The translations under genes and the position numbers were made by a program. Shown one piece after another: positions 1-7,168 of a stretch of 11,432 nt of DNA. The notes under the pieces are model-generated. The model was not told the DNA's origin and made no database searches. It worked only from the letters and a program-made list of their open reading frames with translations. Position 1 is the first letter of the stretch. Each line of letters opens with the position of its first letter. Source of the DNA: Acidobacteriaceae bacterium (GTDB taxonomy: Bacteria > Acidobacteriota > Terriglobia > Terriglobales > Acidobacteriaceae); the NCBI GenBank assembly GCA_003165095.1, contig PLSH01000368.1, positions 1 through 11,432 on the forward strand, written 5' to 3'.

Positions 1-2427
1 CCTCACGATCCGGCCGAGACCCTGAGCCACAAATACGGCGACTGCAAGGACAAGGCCACGCTGCTGGTGACCATGTTGCGCGCGGCCGGCATTCCGGCCT
101 ACGTGGCGCTTCTCAATGCCGGCTCACGGATGGATGTTCCCGCCAATCTGCCGGGCATGGGGTTGTTCGACCATGCGATCGTGTATGTGCCGGGCGGCAA
201 CGGACCAGGCGATGCTGCGCTATGGATCGATGCAACAGACAGGTATGCGCGCCTGGGACAACTGCCGATCAACGACCAGGGGAGGCTGGCGCTGATTGCG
301 CGCGCGGAGACCACGGCCGTGGTGAAGACGCCGGAGTCGACGTCGGAAGGGAATCTGCTGCTGGAATCTCGCCAATTCACGCTGTCGGAGAATGGGCCGG
401 CGAGCGTTTTGGAGGTGACTCAGCCAAAGGGCGTATTCGAGTCCCGTTACCGCGCATACTACGCCGACAAGCCGGACAAGAATATGCGCGAGAATCTGCG
501 CGCCTATGTGAAGTCGCAATACGTTTCTGAAGATCTGACCAAGGTTGAGCGCACCGATCCAGCCGACCTGAGCCGGCAGTTCGAACTCACGCTGGGTTGC
601 GAGAAGGCCAAGCGTGGAATCACAGACCTTGACAACGCGGCAGTTGGCATCCGCGTGGACGCACTCTTCAATTTACTGCCCGGTGAGCTGAAGCAAAAGG
701 AGGAGACGGAGGAGGAGAAGAAGAAGCACGGTGAGGACAAGCCGAAAACGCCCCGGACCGTTGACTGGGAGTTGGCCGAGCCGTTCATCACAGAATGGGA
801 CTACAGGATTATCCCGCCTGCCGGCTTCATTCCCAAGGAAATGCCCGCGAATGCGCGGATTGCGATTGGTCCGGCGCTGCTGACCGAGGATTACTCGACG
901 GATAAAGATGGCGCGGTGCTGGCTCGTTTGACCTTCGACACGGTCAAGCGGCGTTACACGGTGGACGAAGCCACGGAATTGCGCAACAAGGTGACGGATA
1001 TCATCGACGGCCCAGCGATTCTGGTGAACTTTGAACCGCAGGGCGCCGCGTTGCTGCACGAGGGCAAGGTGAAAGAGGCGCTGGCCGCCTATCGCAGCAT
1101 GATTGCACTTCATCCCAACGAAGCGGTGCACCACTTACAGTTGGCGAAAGTGCTGCTGGACGCAGGAATGGGCGAAGCGGCGCGCGCTGAAGCCCGCAAG
1201 GCCGTGGAGTTGGAACCAAACTCGGCCCTGGCGGAAAAAACTCTGGCGCAGATACTGAAATTCGATTTGGTGGGGCGATCCATGCGCCCCGGCAGCGACC
1301 TGGCGGGCGCCGCGGAAGCTTATCGCGCTGCCATCAGGCTGGATCCGGACGACCACACCACGCAGGGGGATTTTGCCATTCTGCTTGAGTACGACCCGGT
1401 GGGCAGACGCTACGGCCGGTTCTCGAAGATGAAGGAGGCGATCGCCGAGTACCAGAAGCTGAGCGAGGACGAATTAACCGACCTGGGCATCAGAAACAAC
1501 CTTGCCTACGCCTTGTTCTATGGAGGCGACGCGGAGGGGGCGATCAAGGCCGCGCAGACCCTGAACACTCAACCCACAGCCCTGCTGGGGGCCAGCCAGG
1601 CCATCCTGCACGGAAGCAAGGCGGGACTCGACGAGATCAACAAGCGATCGAACGGTGACGATGCCTTTAAAGAGTCGGCGCGAACCGCCGGAGAGATGCT
1701 GATGAACATCCGCAACTATCCGCTGGCCGCTGATTTTCTTGAGGCGGGCGCGGCTGGCGACAACGCTGCCCAGACTATGGGGCTGGCCACAATGCTGCGC
1801 CACGCCGTGCACCATGAGGACGTGCAGTTTGCCAACTCGCCCACCGACCTGGCGAAGCATGCCTTTCTACTCACGATGGACCCCGATCTCACCGAGGACA
1901 AGCTGGATGCCCTGGCGAGCCATAGCGCGCTGGAAATGATGAAGAATGAGGAGCCCGACGAGAAGAAGAAGGACCTGGAGGTCGGCAAACAACTCAACAG
2001 CCAGTTGGCACGCGACGATGACTCGCTGGATTTAGAGGCCGACCTCCGCTTGCAGGCGTTCGACCCCAAGGGCGACGGCGATGAGACAGTCGGCTATCGC
2101 GAGAAGGTGCAGATTCCCAACGGCATCAACGCCACTTTTTTTGTGGTCAAGGAAGCGGGGCACTATAAGCTGCTTGGCACGAGCAACAACTCGGAATCGC
2201 TCGCCCTGGAAATGCTGGACCGAATTCGAGCGGGTAACCTGAACGGGGCCAAGGTGCTGCTGGACTGGCTGCGCGAGGTTCGTCACTTGGCCGGGGGCGA
2301 CGATCCGTTAGGTGGGCCGTTATTTCCACGCTTCTGGACAAAAGGCGAACCAGCCGATGCGCGCAAGATGAAACTGGCGCGGCGTCTCTCCTGGTTTTCA
2401 CTAAGCCTACCGCGGTCCAAGGCGTAG
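1..2427 (+). CDS. DUF3857-type transglutaminase-like protein with TPR repeats, 5'-truncated, main reading frame
   Basis: The frame is open from base 1, so the gene starts before the window; the GTG at 67 lies inside the conserved domain and is not the start. The first codons read KYGDCKDKATLL, the catalytic-Cys block of a transglutaminase core (Cys at 43-45). The matching His is in FDHAIVYV (172-174) and the Asp in WIDATDRY (229-231), so the triad looks complete. A Lys/Glu-rich linker follows at about 690-750. TPR-like helical repeats (AALLHEGKVKEALAAYR; GEAARAEARKAVELEPNS) run from about 1036 to 1450. Proteins of this layout in Acidobacteria and Bacteroidetes usually have an N-terminal DUF3857 domain and signal peptide, which would lie upstream. 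The frame ends at 2427 in an uncharacteristic tail (RRLSWFSLSLPRSKA), while the family-like helical sequence continues in another frame from 2379, so this stop follows a frameshift. Periplasmic or surface location is inferred. The substrate is unknown. Confidence 0.82.
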   Translation, partial: PHDPAETLSHKYGDCKDKATLLVTMLRAAGIPAYVALLNAGSRMDVPANLPGMGLFDHAIVYVPGGNGPGDAALWIDATDRYARLGQLPINDQGRLALIARAETTAVVKTPESTSEGNLLLESRQFTLSENGPASVLEVTQPKGVFESRYRAYYADKPDKNMRENLRAYVKSQYVSEDLTKVERTDPADLSRQFELTLGCEKAKRGITDLDNAAVGIRVDALFNLLPGELKQKEETEEEKKKHGEDKPKTPRTVDWELAEPFITEWDYRIIPPAGFIPKEMPANARIAIGPALLTEDYSTDKDGAVLARLTFDTVKRRYTVDEATELRNKVTDIIDGPAILVNFEPQGAALLHEGKVKEALAAYRSMIALHPNEAVHHLQLAKVLLDAGMGEAARAEARKAVELEPNSALAEKTLAQILKFDLVGRSMRPGSDLAGAAEAYRAAIRLDPDDHTTQGDFAILLEYDPVGRRYGRFSKMKEAIAEYQKLSEDELTDLGIRNNLAYALFYGGDAEGAIKAAQTLNTQPTALLGASQAILHGSKAGLDEINKRSNGDDAFKESARTAGEMLMNIRNYPLAADFLEAGAAGDNAAQTMGLATMLRHAVHHEDVQFANSPTDLAKHAFLLTMDPDLTEDKLDALASHSALEMMKNEEPDEKKKDLEVGKQLNSQLARDDDSLDLEADLRLQAFDPKGDGDETVGYREKVQIPNGINATFFVVKEAGHYKLLGTSNNSESLALEMLDRIRAGNLNGAKVLLDWLREVRHLAGGDDPLGGPLFPRFWTKGEPADARKMKLARRLSWFSLSLPRSKA

Positions 2428-2792
2428 CGCTGCTGGAGGACGCGCTCAAGGATAGCGCCGGTGAGCGCGAAAAAACCAACATCCTGATCGCTCTCATGCT
2501 CGGCTACTGGACAGAGGAGAGCTTTGCCAAGCTGCTCGATGTTTCCTCGGAATTATTGAAGCAGGAGCCGGAATCGAAGCTGGCGTTTATTCAAAACGCA
2601 TGGGCCCTGATAGGGTTGGGCCGGCATGACGACGAAATGCGGCTGGCCGATGAACGCCTCAAGCTGCTGGATGGCGACACCGACGCGCTGTTGACGAAGA
2701 TGCGGATCGATGCCAACCGGGGAATTACACGGGCGCTCGGGCGTGGGCTCAAAAGCTGTCCGATCAGGGCAAGGACGATGCCGAACTACTGA
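2379..2792 (+). CDS. Middle fragment of the same TPR/transglutaminase gene after a first frameshift
   Basis: From about 2379 the coding sense passes to the frame in which the sequence reads ASLLVFTKPTAVQGVALLED and then continues with Leu/Ala-rich helical, TPR-like sequence (SFAKLLDVSSELLKQEPESK; WALIGLGRHDDEMRLADERL). It joins smoothly to the preceding frame if one base is restored near 2377-2382 (ctg gcg / gcg gcg tct). The first ATG in this frame is at 2496 and has no Shine-Dalgarno sequence, so this is unlikely to be an independent gene. Family-like sequence stops at about 2720. The last 24 or so codons up to the stop at 2792 (Arg-rich, ending SCPIRARTMPNY) are out-of-frame readthrough after a second frameshift. 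Confidence 0.65.
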   Translation, partial: AASLLVFTKPTAVQGVALLEDALKDSAGEREKTNILIALMLGYWTEESFAKLLDVSSELLKQEPESKLAFIQNAWALIGLGRHDDEMRLADERLKLLDGDTDALLTKMRIDANRGITRALGRGLKSCPIRARTMPNY

Positions 2793-3184
2793 ACTCCAGC
2801 GCCTGGTACGCGCTTTTCACTGGCAAGGTGGACGATGCCGACGTCGCCATGGCCATCAAGGCAACCCAAATGGCGAAGGACAATCCGCATATTCTGCACA
2901 CCCTCGCCTGCCTTTTTGCGTCGACTGGCAAGGCCAAGGAGGCGCATGACGTGCTGTTGAGGAGCATGGACGATCTGAATCTGGACGAGCCGAATGACGA
3001 TTATTGGTACGCGCTGGGCCTCATAGCCGAGCAGTGTGGGGAGCGGGAGATTGCGATTGCCGATTATCGCAAGCTGGCGAAGCCGAAGACGTTTCTGGCC
3101 AATCAAGATTCGAGTTACCAACTGGCCCATATACGCCTCAAAGTGCTGGGCGCGGACCAAGCCGCAGCCGGCGGGCAGAGGTAA
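2720..3184 (+). CDS. C-terminal fragment of the same TPR/transglutaminase gene after a second frameshift
   Basis: From about 2720 a third frame carries the continuation: GNYTGARAWAQKLSDQGKDD, followed by helical repeat units (SSAWYALFTGKVDDADVAM; HILHTLACLFASTGKAKEAH; DYWYALGLIAEQCGEREIAI), and ends at TAA 3182-3184. The alternating small and aromatic positions are TPR-like. The join with the middle fragment needs one extra base in the CGGGG run at 2718-2722. The only usable in-frame start, GTG 2828, lies inside a repeat and lacks a ribosome-binding site. With both shifts corrected, bases 1-3184 encode about 1,060 continuous residues of one protein. Confidence 0.65.
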   Translation, partial: GNYTGARAWAQKLSDQGKDDAELLNSSAWYALFTGKVDDADVAMAIKATQMAKDNPHILHTLACLFASTGKAKEAHDVLLRSMDDLNLDEPNDDYWYALGLIAEQCGEREIAIADYRKLAKPKTFLANQDSSYQLAHIRLKVLGADQAAAGGQR

Positions 3185-3222
3185 AACTGCATGAGGTCGG
3201 TGCATCCCCAACCCTGTGGCAG

Positions 3223-3252
3223 AAAAAGCCGCCGGGCCGGGGACGGTTCTTT
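3223..3252. terminator. Probable bidirectional intrinsic terminator between converging genes
   Basis: An imperfect inverted repeat has a GC core (CCGCC at 3229-3233 against GACGG at 3242-3246, loop GGGCCGGG), flanked by an A-run at 3223-3227 and TTCTTT at 3247-3252 that also pair, with one A-C mismatch. On the minus strand the core stem is better (G-U instead of C-A) and is followed by CTTTTT. This A-rich/T-rich arrangement suits termination in both directions. It sits between the plus-strand gene ending at 3184 and the receptor gene ending at 3300. No energy was calculated. Confidence 0.5.
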
Positions 3253-3299
3253 GGAGGCTTCATCCCTGTCCCTCGATTCGCTGCAGCCTGATCCCTGCT

Positions 3300-5402
3300 T
3301 CAGTACTCCACACGCAGGCCAAACTGCATGCGGCGGTAGGTGCTCAGCAAGCCTCCGTAGGCGCCAAATGTGCCGCTTGTCAGGCCTGTATTCAGGTTGA
3401 GCGGGCTGTCGTCGAAGCGCACCTCATTGCCCACGTTGTAGACTTCGGCGGCGAACTTCACCTTGACCTGCTTGTGCACATCCCAGGTCTTGTCCAGTGC
3501 GGAATCGATGTCGAAGTAGCCATCGCCGCGGAAGTTATTGCGCTCGCCCGCTTCTCCCGGATAGGGCAGCCGAATGGGATAACCGTTGTAGACACCGGCA
3601 TTGATCGTGTTGGCGGAGTTTCCGGCGAAGACTTGCGGAACACCGCTGATCAGATGCTTCTTCACTGGGACAAAGCCGGTAACCACGCCGGCGCCTTCAG
3701 GCTGGTAATTTGTCGTCCAGCCAGGCTCGGAGACTGAGAAGGGCAATCCGCTGGCCCAGCGGCTCAGGCCAGATACCTGCCGCCCGCCGAGGATAGCTTC
3801 AGCAAGAGAGTTTGCGCCGCTCAGCATGGCCTTTCCGCGACCGACGGGCAACCGGTACACAGCGTCGATGGTCACCAGTTGGCGGCTGTCGAAGTCCGAA
3901 GGGCCTTTGTTCAGCTTCGGGCTCCACGAATTCTGGATTCCTGAGCCTCCAAAGGAGTCCGAGGAGAATTCGTTGGAGCGCTCCGCTCCCGATCCCATAT
4001 CGAGCGATTTCGACAAGGTATAGCCAAGGTCGGTAGTCAGTCCGTGGCTTGCCGGGTGGCGCAGTGTAAACTGCAGTGCGTTGTAGGAGCTGGTGCCGAT
4101 TGAGGACCATGCAAAAAGAGAAGAAAACTGAGGCTGCCAAAAATCGAACTGCGGGCCGTTTGGATTCGCATAGAGATCAAGGTCGTAGAGAGCCGAAGTC
4201 TCTCCGGCTCCATAGCGGTAGTACGTCCATAAATCCGAGTAGATGGCTTGCGTGGCGCTCTCGCCCTGGTAATCCGTGTTGGCCATGAAGGGAAACATAT
4301 CCTCAAAATACTTAATCGGGGCGACGTTAACGTTCGGGTTTCCGCCATTCTCGTCGGAGATGCGGGAAAGTTTGGCGCCGGCGCCAAAATAATCACCACC
4401 GCCGCCCGAGTCCACCAGATTGACGGGTTCGGCCAGATCGAGCTGCTCCATCAAATGACGCCCGAAGCGACTCACGTAATTTTCCTCGAAGACGAATCCT
4501 CCGGGCAGTTCGTGCTGGAGTGAGAGATCAAACCCGTACGCATAGGGAGTCTTGAGCCGGTTGTCGATGCCCCAGGTGATGGCCACGCCGCAGTTTACGT
4601 TTGCCTGTGGAGTATAGGGATAGGTGACCGTCGGGCTGGGGCAGCCGCTCAGAGCCGGAATGCTATGCGGACCGGTGAAACGTGGCGAGTTCTGAACCGT
4701 GTAATACGAAGCGGGGCTCACCGTTGAGTTGCTCAAGCCAAACGATCCTTCCTCGTCGAAGGAATTCACAATCGCCTCGCCGAAGTGATCGAAGTACATG
4801 CCTGCCCCGATTCGGATCGTGGTATGCGTATCGGGCGCATAGACGGCGGCCAGGCGCGGAGCAAAATTTGCTCTCTGCTTGGCCCAGTAGCCGGGGCGAT
4901 GATTGGCCTTCCCACTCGGCGCAAAGCTAAGCAGGTCCTCGAAGACATTTCCTTCGGCTGCCTCCTGGCCACGCTTCAGAAACCACGCGTGCGTGTCGAC
5001 GGTGGGCGAAATCTGCTGTCCATTAACCTCGTATGGCGTTTGCAGAATCGTGTGGCGCACGCCGAACGTCAGAGTCAGGTTGGGCTTTACTCGCCAGGAA
5101 TCCTGCAGGTAATACTCAAAATCGTTGGCCTTGAAATGGCGGTTGATCAGGGTCCCGTCGGGGTAGAGCGTGCCCGTAGTAGGACTGGTAACAGAGTAGT
5201 TGTATTGCTGTGTTGTCTCCGGCACCAGGCCCGTCAGCGTGTCATACGCGATCTCGTAGGAGTTCGCAAAGCCGCTGCCGACCAGCGGGCTTGTTGAATC
5301 GCAACTGGAGGCTTGGGTCAGCGCACAGGGGTCGTTGGGAACGTTATAAAGCCAGTACGGGTTGGTGCTGGCGCCGGAATAGGAGTTTGCGTCGGTGCCG
5401 GA
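3300..5402 (-). CDS. TonB-dependent receptor (Oar-like), beta-barrel C-terminal part downstream of a frameshift
   Basis: This is the C-terminal beta-barrel of the outer-membrane receptor whose N-terminal part ends at 5318. Read in this frame from about 5402, the sequence is continuous with the upstream part: GTDANSYSGASTNPYWLYN, then YEIAYDTLTGLVPETTQQ, then the typical block YYLQDSWRVKPNLTLTFGVR and NFAPRLAAVYAPDTHTTIR. It ends RRMQFGLRVEY with a terminal aromatic residue, as expected for insertion by the BAM machinery. The first in-frame start available is GTG 5225, which is inside the conserved domain with no ribosome-binding site, so independent translation is unlikely. Acidobacterial receptors of this type are many and of mostly unknown substrate; carbohydrate or peptide uptake is often suggested. 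I cannot name the ligand. Confidence 0.78.
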   Translation of the reverse strand, partial: SGTDANSYSGASTNPYWLYNVPNDPCALTQASSCDSTSPLVGSGFANSYEIAYDTLTGLVPETTQQYNYSVTSPTTGTLYPDGTLINRHFKANDFEYYLQDSWRVKPNLTLTFGVRHTILQTPYEVNGQQISPTVDTHAWFLKRGQEAAEGNVFEDLLSFAPSGKANHRPGYWAKQRANFAPRLAAVYAPDTHTTIRIGAGMYFDHFGEAIVNSFDEEGSFGLSNSTVSPASYYTVQNSPRFTGPHSIPALSGCPSPTVTYPYTPQANVNCGVAITWGIDNRLKTPYAYGFDLSLQHELPGGFVFEENYVSRFGRHLMEQLDLAEPVNLVDSGGGGDYFGAGAKLSRISDENGGNPNVNVAPIKYFEDMFPFMANTDYQGESATQAIYSDLWTYYRYGAGETSALYDLDLYANPNGPQFDFWQPQFSSLFAWSSIGTSSYNALQFTLRHPASHGLTTDLGYTLSKSLDMGSGAERSNEFSSDSFGGSGIQNSWSPKLNKGPSDFDSRQLVTIDAVYRLPVGRGKAMLSGANSLAEAILGGRQVSGLSRWASGLPFSVSEPGWTTNYQPEGAGVVTGFVPVKKHLISGVPQVFAGNSANTINAGVYNGYPIRLPYPGEAGERNNFRGDGYFDIDSALDKTWDVHKQVKVKFAAEVYNVGNEVRFDDSPLNLNTGLTSGTFGAYGGLLSTYRRMQFGLRVEY

Positions 5403-6850
5403 TTGTTTTGGATGCCGCGCCAGTTGCCCCCAACGCTCAGCGTGTGAGCGCCTTTGGCCCAGGTCAGGTTGTCAAGAACGTTCTGCACCGGGACGTTGAC
5501 CACCGTAGTCAGTGAATGAGCAGCGGGTTGGTCGAGAAAGCGGAATACCACCCAGTTCTCCTGTCCCGATCCAATGCCTCGCGTCGAATAACCCTGGCGG
5601 GCGAATCCATAGCGAAGGTCGTTCACGATGTTCGAAGTTGGAGTCCAGGTGTGCCCCACGGCCAAGCCCTGGGTGTTGTCCTCGGTCCAGGTTGCAAGCG
5701 GCTGGCCGGGAAGGTTCTCGATTCCACACTGATCTGTATTCACGAGTCCCGGGCAAGCGGCGGAATTCGGGTCGGGCGTCTCATCCAGGGCGGTCACCTG
5801 CGCAGAGGTCAGCCAGTCGGTGTTTCCGTTTGCATCCTGATAACCGAGTTCTCCAGCGTAAAAATTGGCAGTTGGAACAACGCGCGTGGCCACTTCGTTG
5901 ATGGCCTGGCGCTGCCCTTCATAGTTGAAGAAGACGAAGAGTTTGTCTTTCTTGATGGGCCCGCCGGCGGCGTCGCCGAAGGTGTTCATCACGTATTTCT
6001 GCGGAACATTCGGCTCCCCGAGGTATAGCTCTGTGTATTTGTTGAACCACTGTTTGGCCACCGTGTTGGTGGGCCGGTAGTACTCGTAGAGGGCGCCGTG
6101 AAACGCATTTGTGCCGCTCTTGGTGATAAGCGAAATCTGCGCGCCGGAACTTCGACCGGAATCGGCGGTGCCGTTGGAGGTGGTCACCCGGAACTCCTCG
6201 GTCGAATCGAGCGTCGAGCGCAGTACGCCGGTAAATTCTGTGCCGTTCAACTGATCGTTGTCATCCATGCCGTCGAGCGTGATGTTGCCCTGGTCCGACC
6301 GTCCCCCGCTCACCGAGCCGCTGCGGCTATCGATGGCGTTGTTTTCGCCCGGATTTCCGAGGTAGAGAACGCCGGGCTGAAGCGTAAGCAGCGCCAGGGG
6401 GTCGCGGCCCTCCATAGGAAGCGCCTGAATCATCGTGTTATCCACCGAGTCGCCCAGGATCGCGTCCGTAGTGTTCAGGGTCTGAGCCTCGCTGCTTACA
6501 TCCACCGTCACCGCGCTGGCCTGAACCGAAAGCGCAAAATTAATGGTCGCTGGCTGATTGACCAGCAATTCGGCCTTCTTAATCTGATATCCAAAACCCA
6601 TGGCCGAGCAGGTGATGATGTATCGTGCCGGCGGAATCTGCGGGAACACGTACGATCCACTACTGTCCGCAACAGCCCTGAAGGTCGTTCCATCGGCCGC
6701 GTTCACAAGCGAGATCCTTGCTCCGGCAACCAGCGCGCCGCTGGGATCCTTGATCACGCCGCGCAGCGATGTGGTGGCAGTTTGGCTGAAGGCGAGGGTG
6801 AAGGTGGAAAGAAAGCACAGAAACAACCATCCCGCTTGGGATCGTTTCAC
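5318..6850 (-). CDS. TonB-dependent receptor (Oar-like) with carboxypeptidase-regulatory domain, N-terminal part
   Basis: Starts at GTG 6850, preceded by GGAGG seven bases upstream. Residues 1-22 are a signal peptide (MKRSQAG, then WLFLCFLSTFTLAF). Residues about 27-108 are a carboxypeptidase-regulatory-like Ig-fold domain (SLRGVIKDPSGALVAGARIS; GSYVFPQIPPARYIITCSA). Residues about 120-250 form the plug (ALPMEGRDPLALLTLQPGV; SGGRSDQGNITLDGMDDND; ISLITKSGTNAFHGALYEYY). Barrel strands follow (GGPIKKDKLFVFFNYEGQRQ). The frame leaves the family-like reading after GNWRGIQNN (about 5402) and ends in a Pro/Thr-rich tail at 5318 that is frameshift readthrough. Restoring one base joins it to the 3300-5402 part, giving about 1,180 residues, normal for the family. 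It is expected to act in the outer membrane, energised by TonB-ExbBD. It is monocistronic by position. Either it is a real pseudogene or the sequence has an error. Confidence 0.85.
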   Translation of the reverse strand: MKRSQAGWLFLCFLSTFTLAFSQTATTSLRGVIKDPSGALVAGARISLVNAADGTTFRAVADSSGSYVFPQIPPARYIITCSAMGFGYQIKKAELLVNQPATINFALSVQASAVTVDVSSEAQTLNTTDAILGDSVDNTMIQALPMEGRDPLALLTLQPGVLYLGNPGENNAIDSRSGSVSGGRSDQGNITLDGMDDNDQLNGTEFTGVLRSTLDSTEEFRVTTSNGTADSGRSSGAQISLITKSGTNAFHGALYEYYRPTNTVAKQWFNKYTELYLGEPNVPQKYVMNTFGDAAGGPIKKDKLFVFFNYEGQRQAINEVATRVVPTANFYAGELGYQDANGNTDWLTSAQVTALDETPDPNSAACPGLVNTDQCGIENLPGQPLATWTEDNTQGLAVGHTWTPTSNIVNDLRYGFARQGYSTRGIGSGQENWVVFRFLDQPAAHSLTTVVNVPVQNVLDNLTWAKGAHTLSVGGNWRGIQNNPAPTQTPIPAPAPTRTGFITFPTTPVR

Positions 6851-6857
6851 GGCAATG

Positions 6858-6862
6858 CCTCC
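6858..6862 (-). promoter_or_regulatory. Ribosome-binding site of the receptor gene, fixing the GTG start
   Basis: CCTCC on the plus strand gives GGAGG on the coding strand, seven bases before GTG 6850. The spacing is ideal, and the GTG is followed at once by a signal peptide, so this start is preferred despite not being ATG. Confidence 0.75.
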
Positions 6863-6869
6863 GAAAAGA

Positions 6870-7079
6870 GTTCTTAATTGCGAATTTTGATCGAGCCGTT
6901 TCGAGCTTACCTGCTCTTAAGGGTTCTGGTTTTTTGCGCGAAACACATGAAGAGATGATTGCGTTCTATAAGAACTGCTTGTGCGTCGGCGGCTTCCGCG
7001 TCTTTATGGCGGCGTTGCCGCAAGCGTTTCCCGATCAAAGACTTCGCCTGCGGGAGCAGCAGGCGGCCGAATGTTCTTA
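6870..7079 (-). promoter_or_regulatory. Structured leader upstream of the receptor gene with mutually complementary 7-mers
   Basis: On the receptor's coding strand, TAAGAAC occurs at 7079-7073 and again at 6876-6870, both inside a 9-base direct repeat ATTAAGAAC. The second copy is only seven bases before the GGAGG site. Between them, at 6975-6963, lies the inverted repeat GTTCT-TAT-AGAAC, whose first seven bases GTTCTTA are the exact complement of TAAGAAC. A GC hairpin (CGCCTG at 7045-7050 with CAGGCG at 7060-7065) lies in the same leader. The middle element can therefore pair with itself, with the upstream copy, or with the copy beside the ribosome-binding site. A DNA operator with spaced half-sites would look the same. 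Function is inferred. Confidence 0.3.
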
Positions 7080-7108
7080 ATCTTGAAGGATAATTGCGCT
7101 GGTTTCAA
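7080..7108 (-). promoter_or_regulatory. Candidate sigma-70-type promoter for the receptor gene
   Basis: On the minus strand, TTGAAA (7108-7103, five of six to the -35 consensus) is separated by 17 bases from CAAGAT (7085-7080, three of six, with the key A and final AT). It would give a leader of about 220 bases beginning close to the first ATTAAGAAC copy. The -10 match is weak, so other start points within 6880-7100 remain possible. Confidence 0.25.
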
Positions 7109-7132
7109 TAAAAAACTTGCGCTTGGCGGTTG

Positions 7133-7155
7133 AAAAAATATACGTCCGGCCAGAC
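7133..7155 (-). terminator. Possible terminator of the ATP-grasp/alpha-E/transglutaminase operon
   Basis: Read on the minus strand, GTCTGGCCGGAC (7155-7144) can form a four-pair stem (one G-U) with a GGCC loop. It is followed five bases later by six T (7138-7133), starting about 14 bases after the transglutaminase stop codon. A second pairing GGTTG...CAACC encloses the T-run. The short stem makes this a modest call. Confidence 0.35.
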
Positions 7156-7168
7156 AACCAAAATTGAG

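Noticed and set aside
2377..2722. Programmed -1 frameshifting to produce the long TPR protein
   Set aside because: Neither junction has an X-XXY-YYZ slippery heptamer or an obvious downstream stimulatory structure, and two successive programmed shifts in one gene would be exceptional.
6098..6877. A 259-codon plus-strand frame opposite the receptor N-terminus
   Set aside because: Antisense shadow of the signal peptide, regulatory domain and plug, with no domain similarity that I can see.
6955..7080. A 41-codon plus-strand frame (MIAFYKNCLC... to TAA) in the gap upstream of the receptor
   Set aside because: There is no properly spaced ribosome-binding site (the only purine run abuts the ATG) and no recognisable domain. 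It overlaps the candidate leader and repeats.
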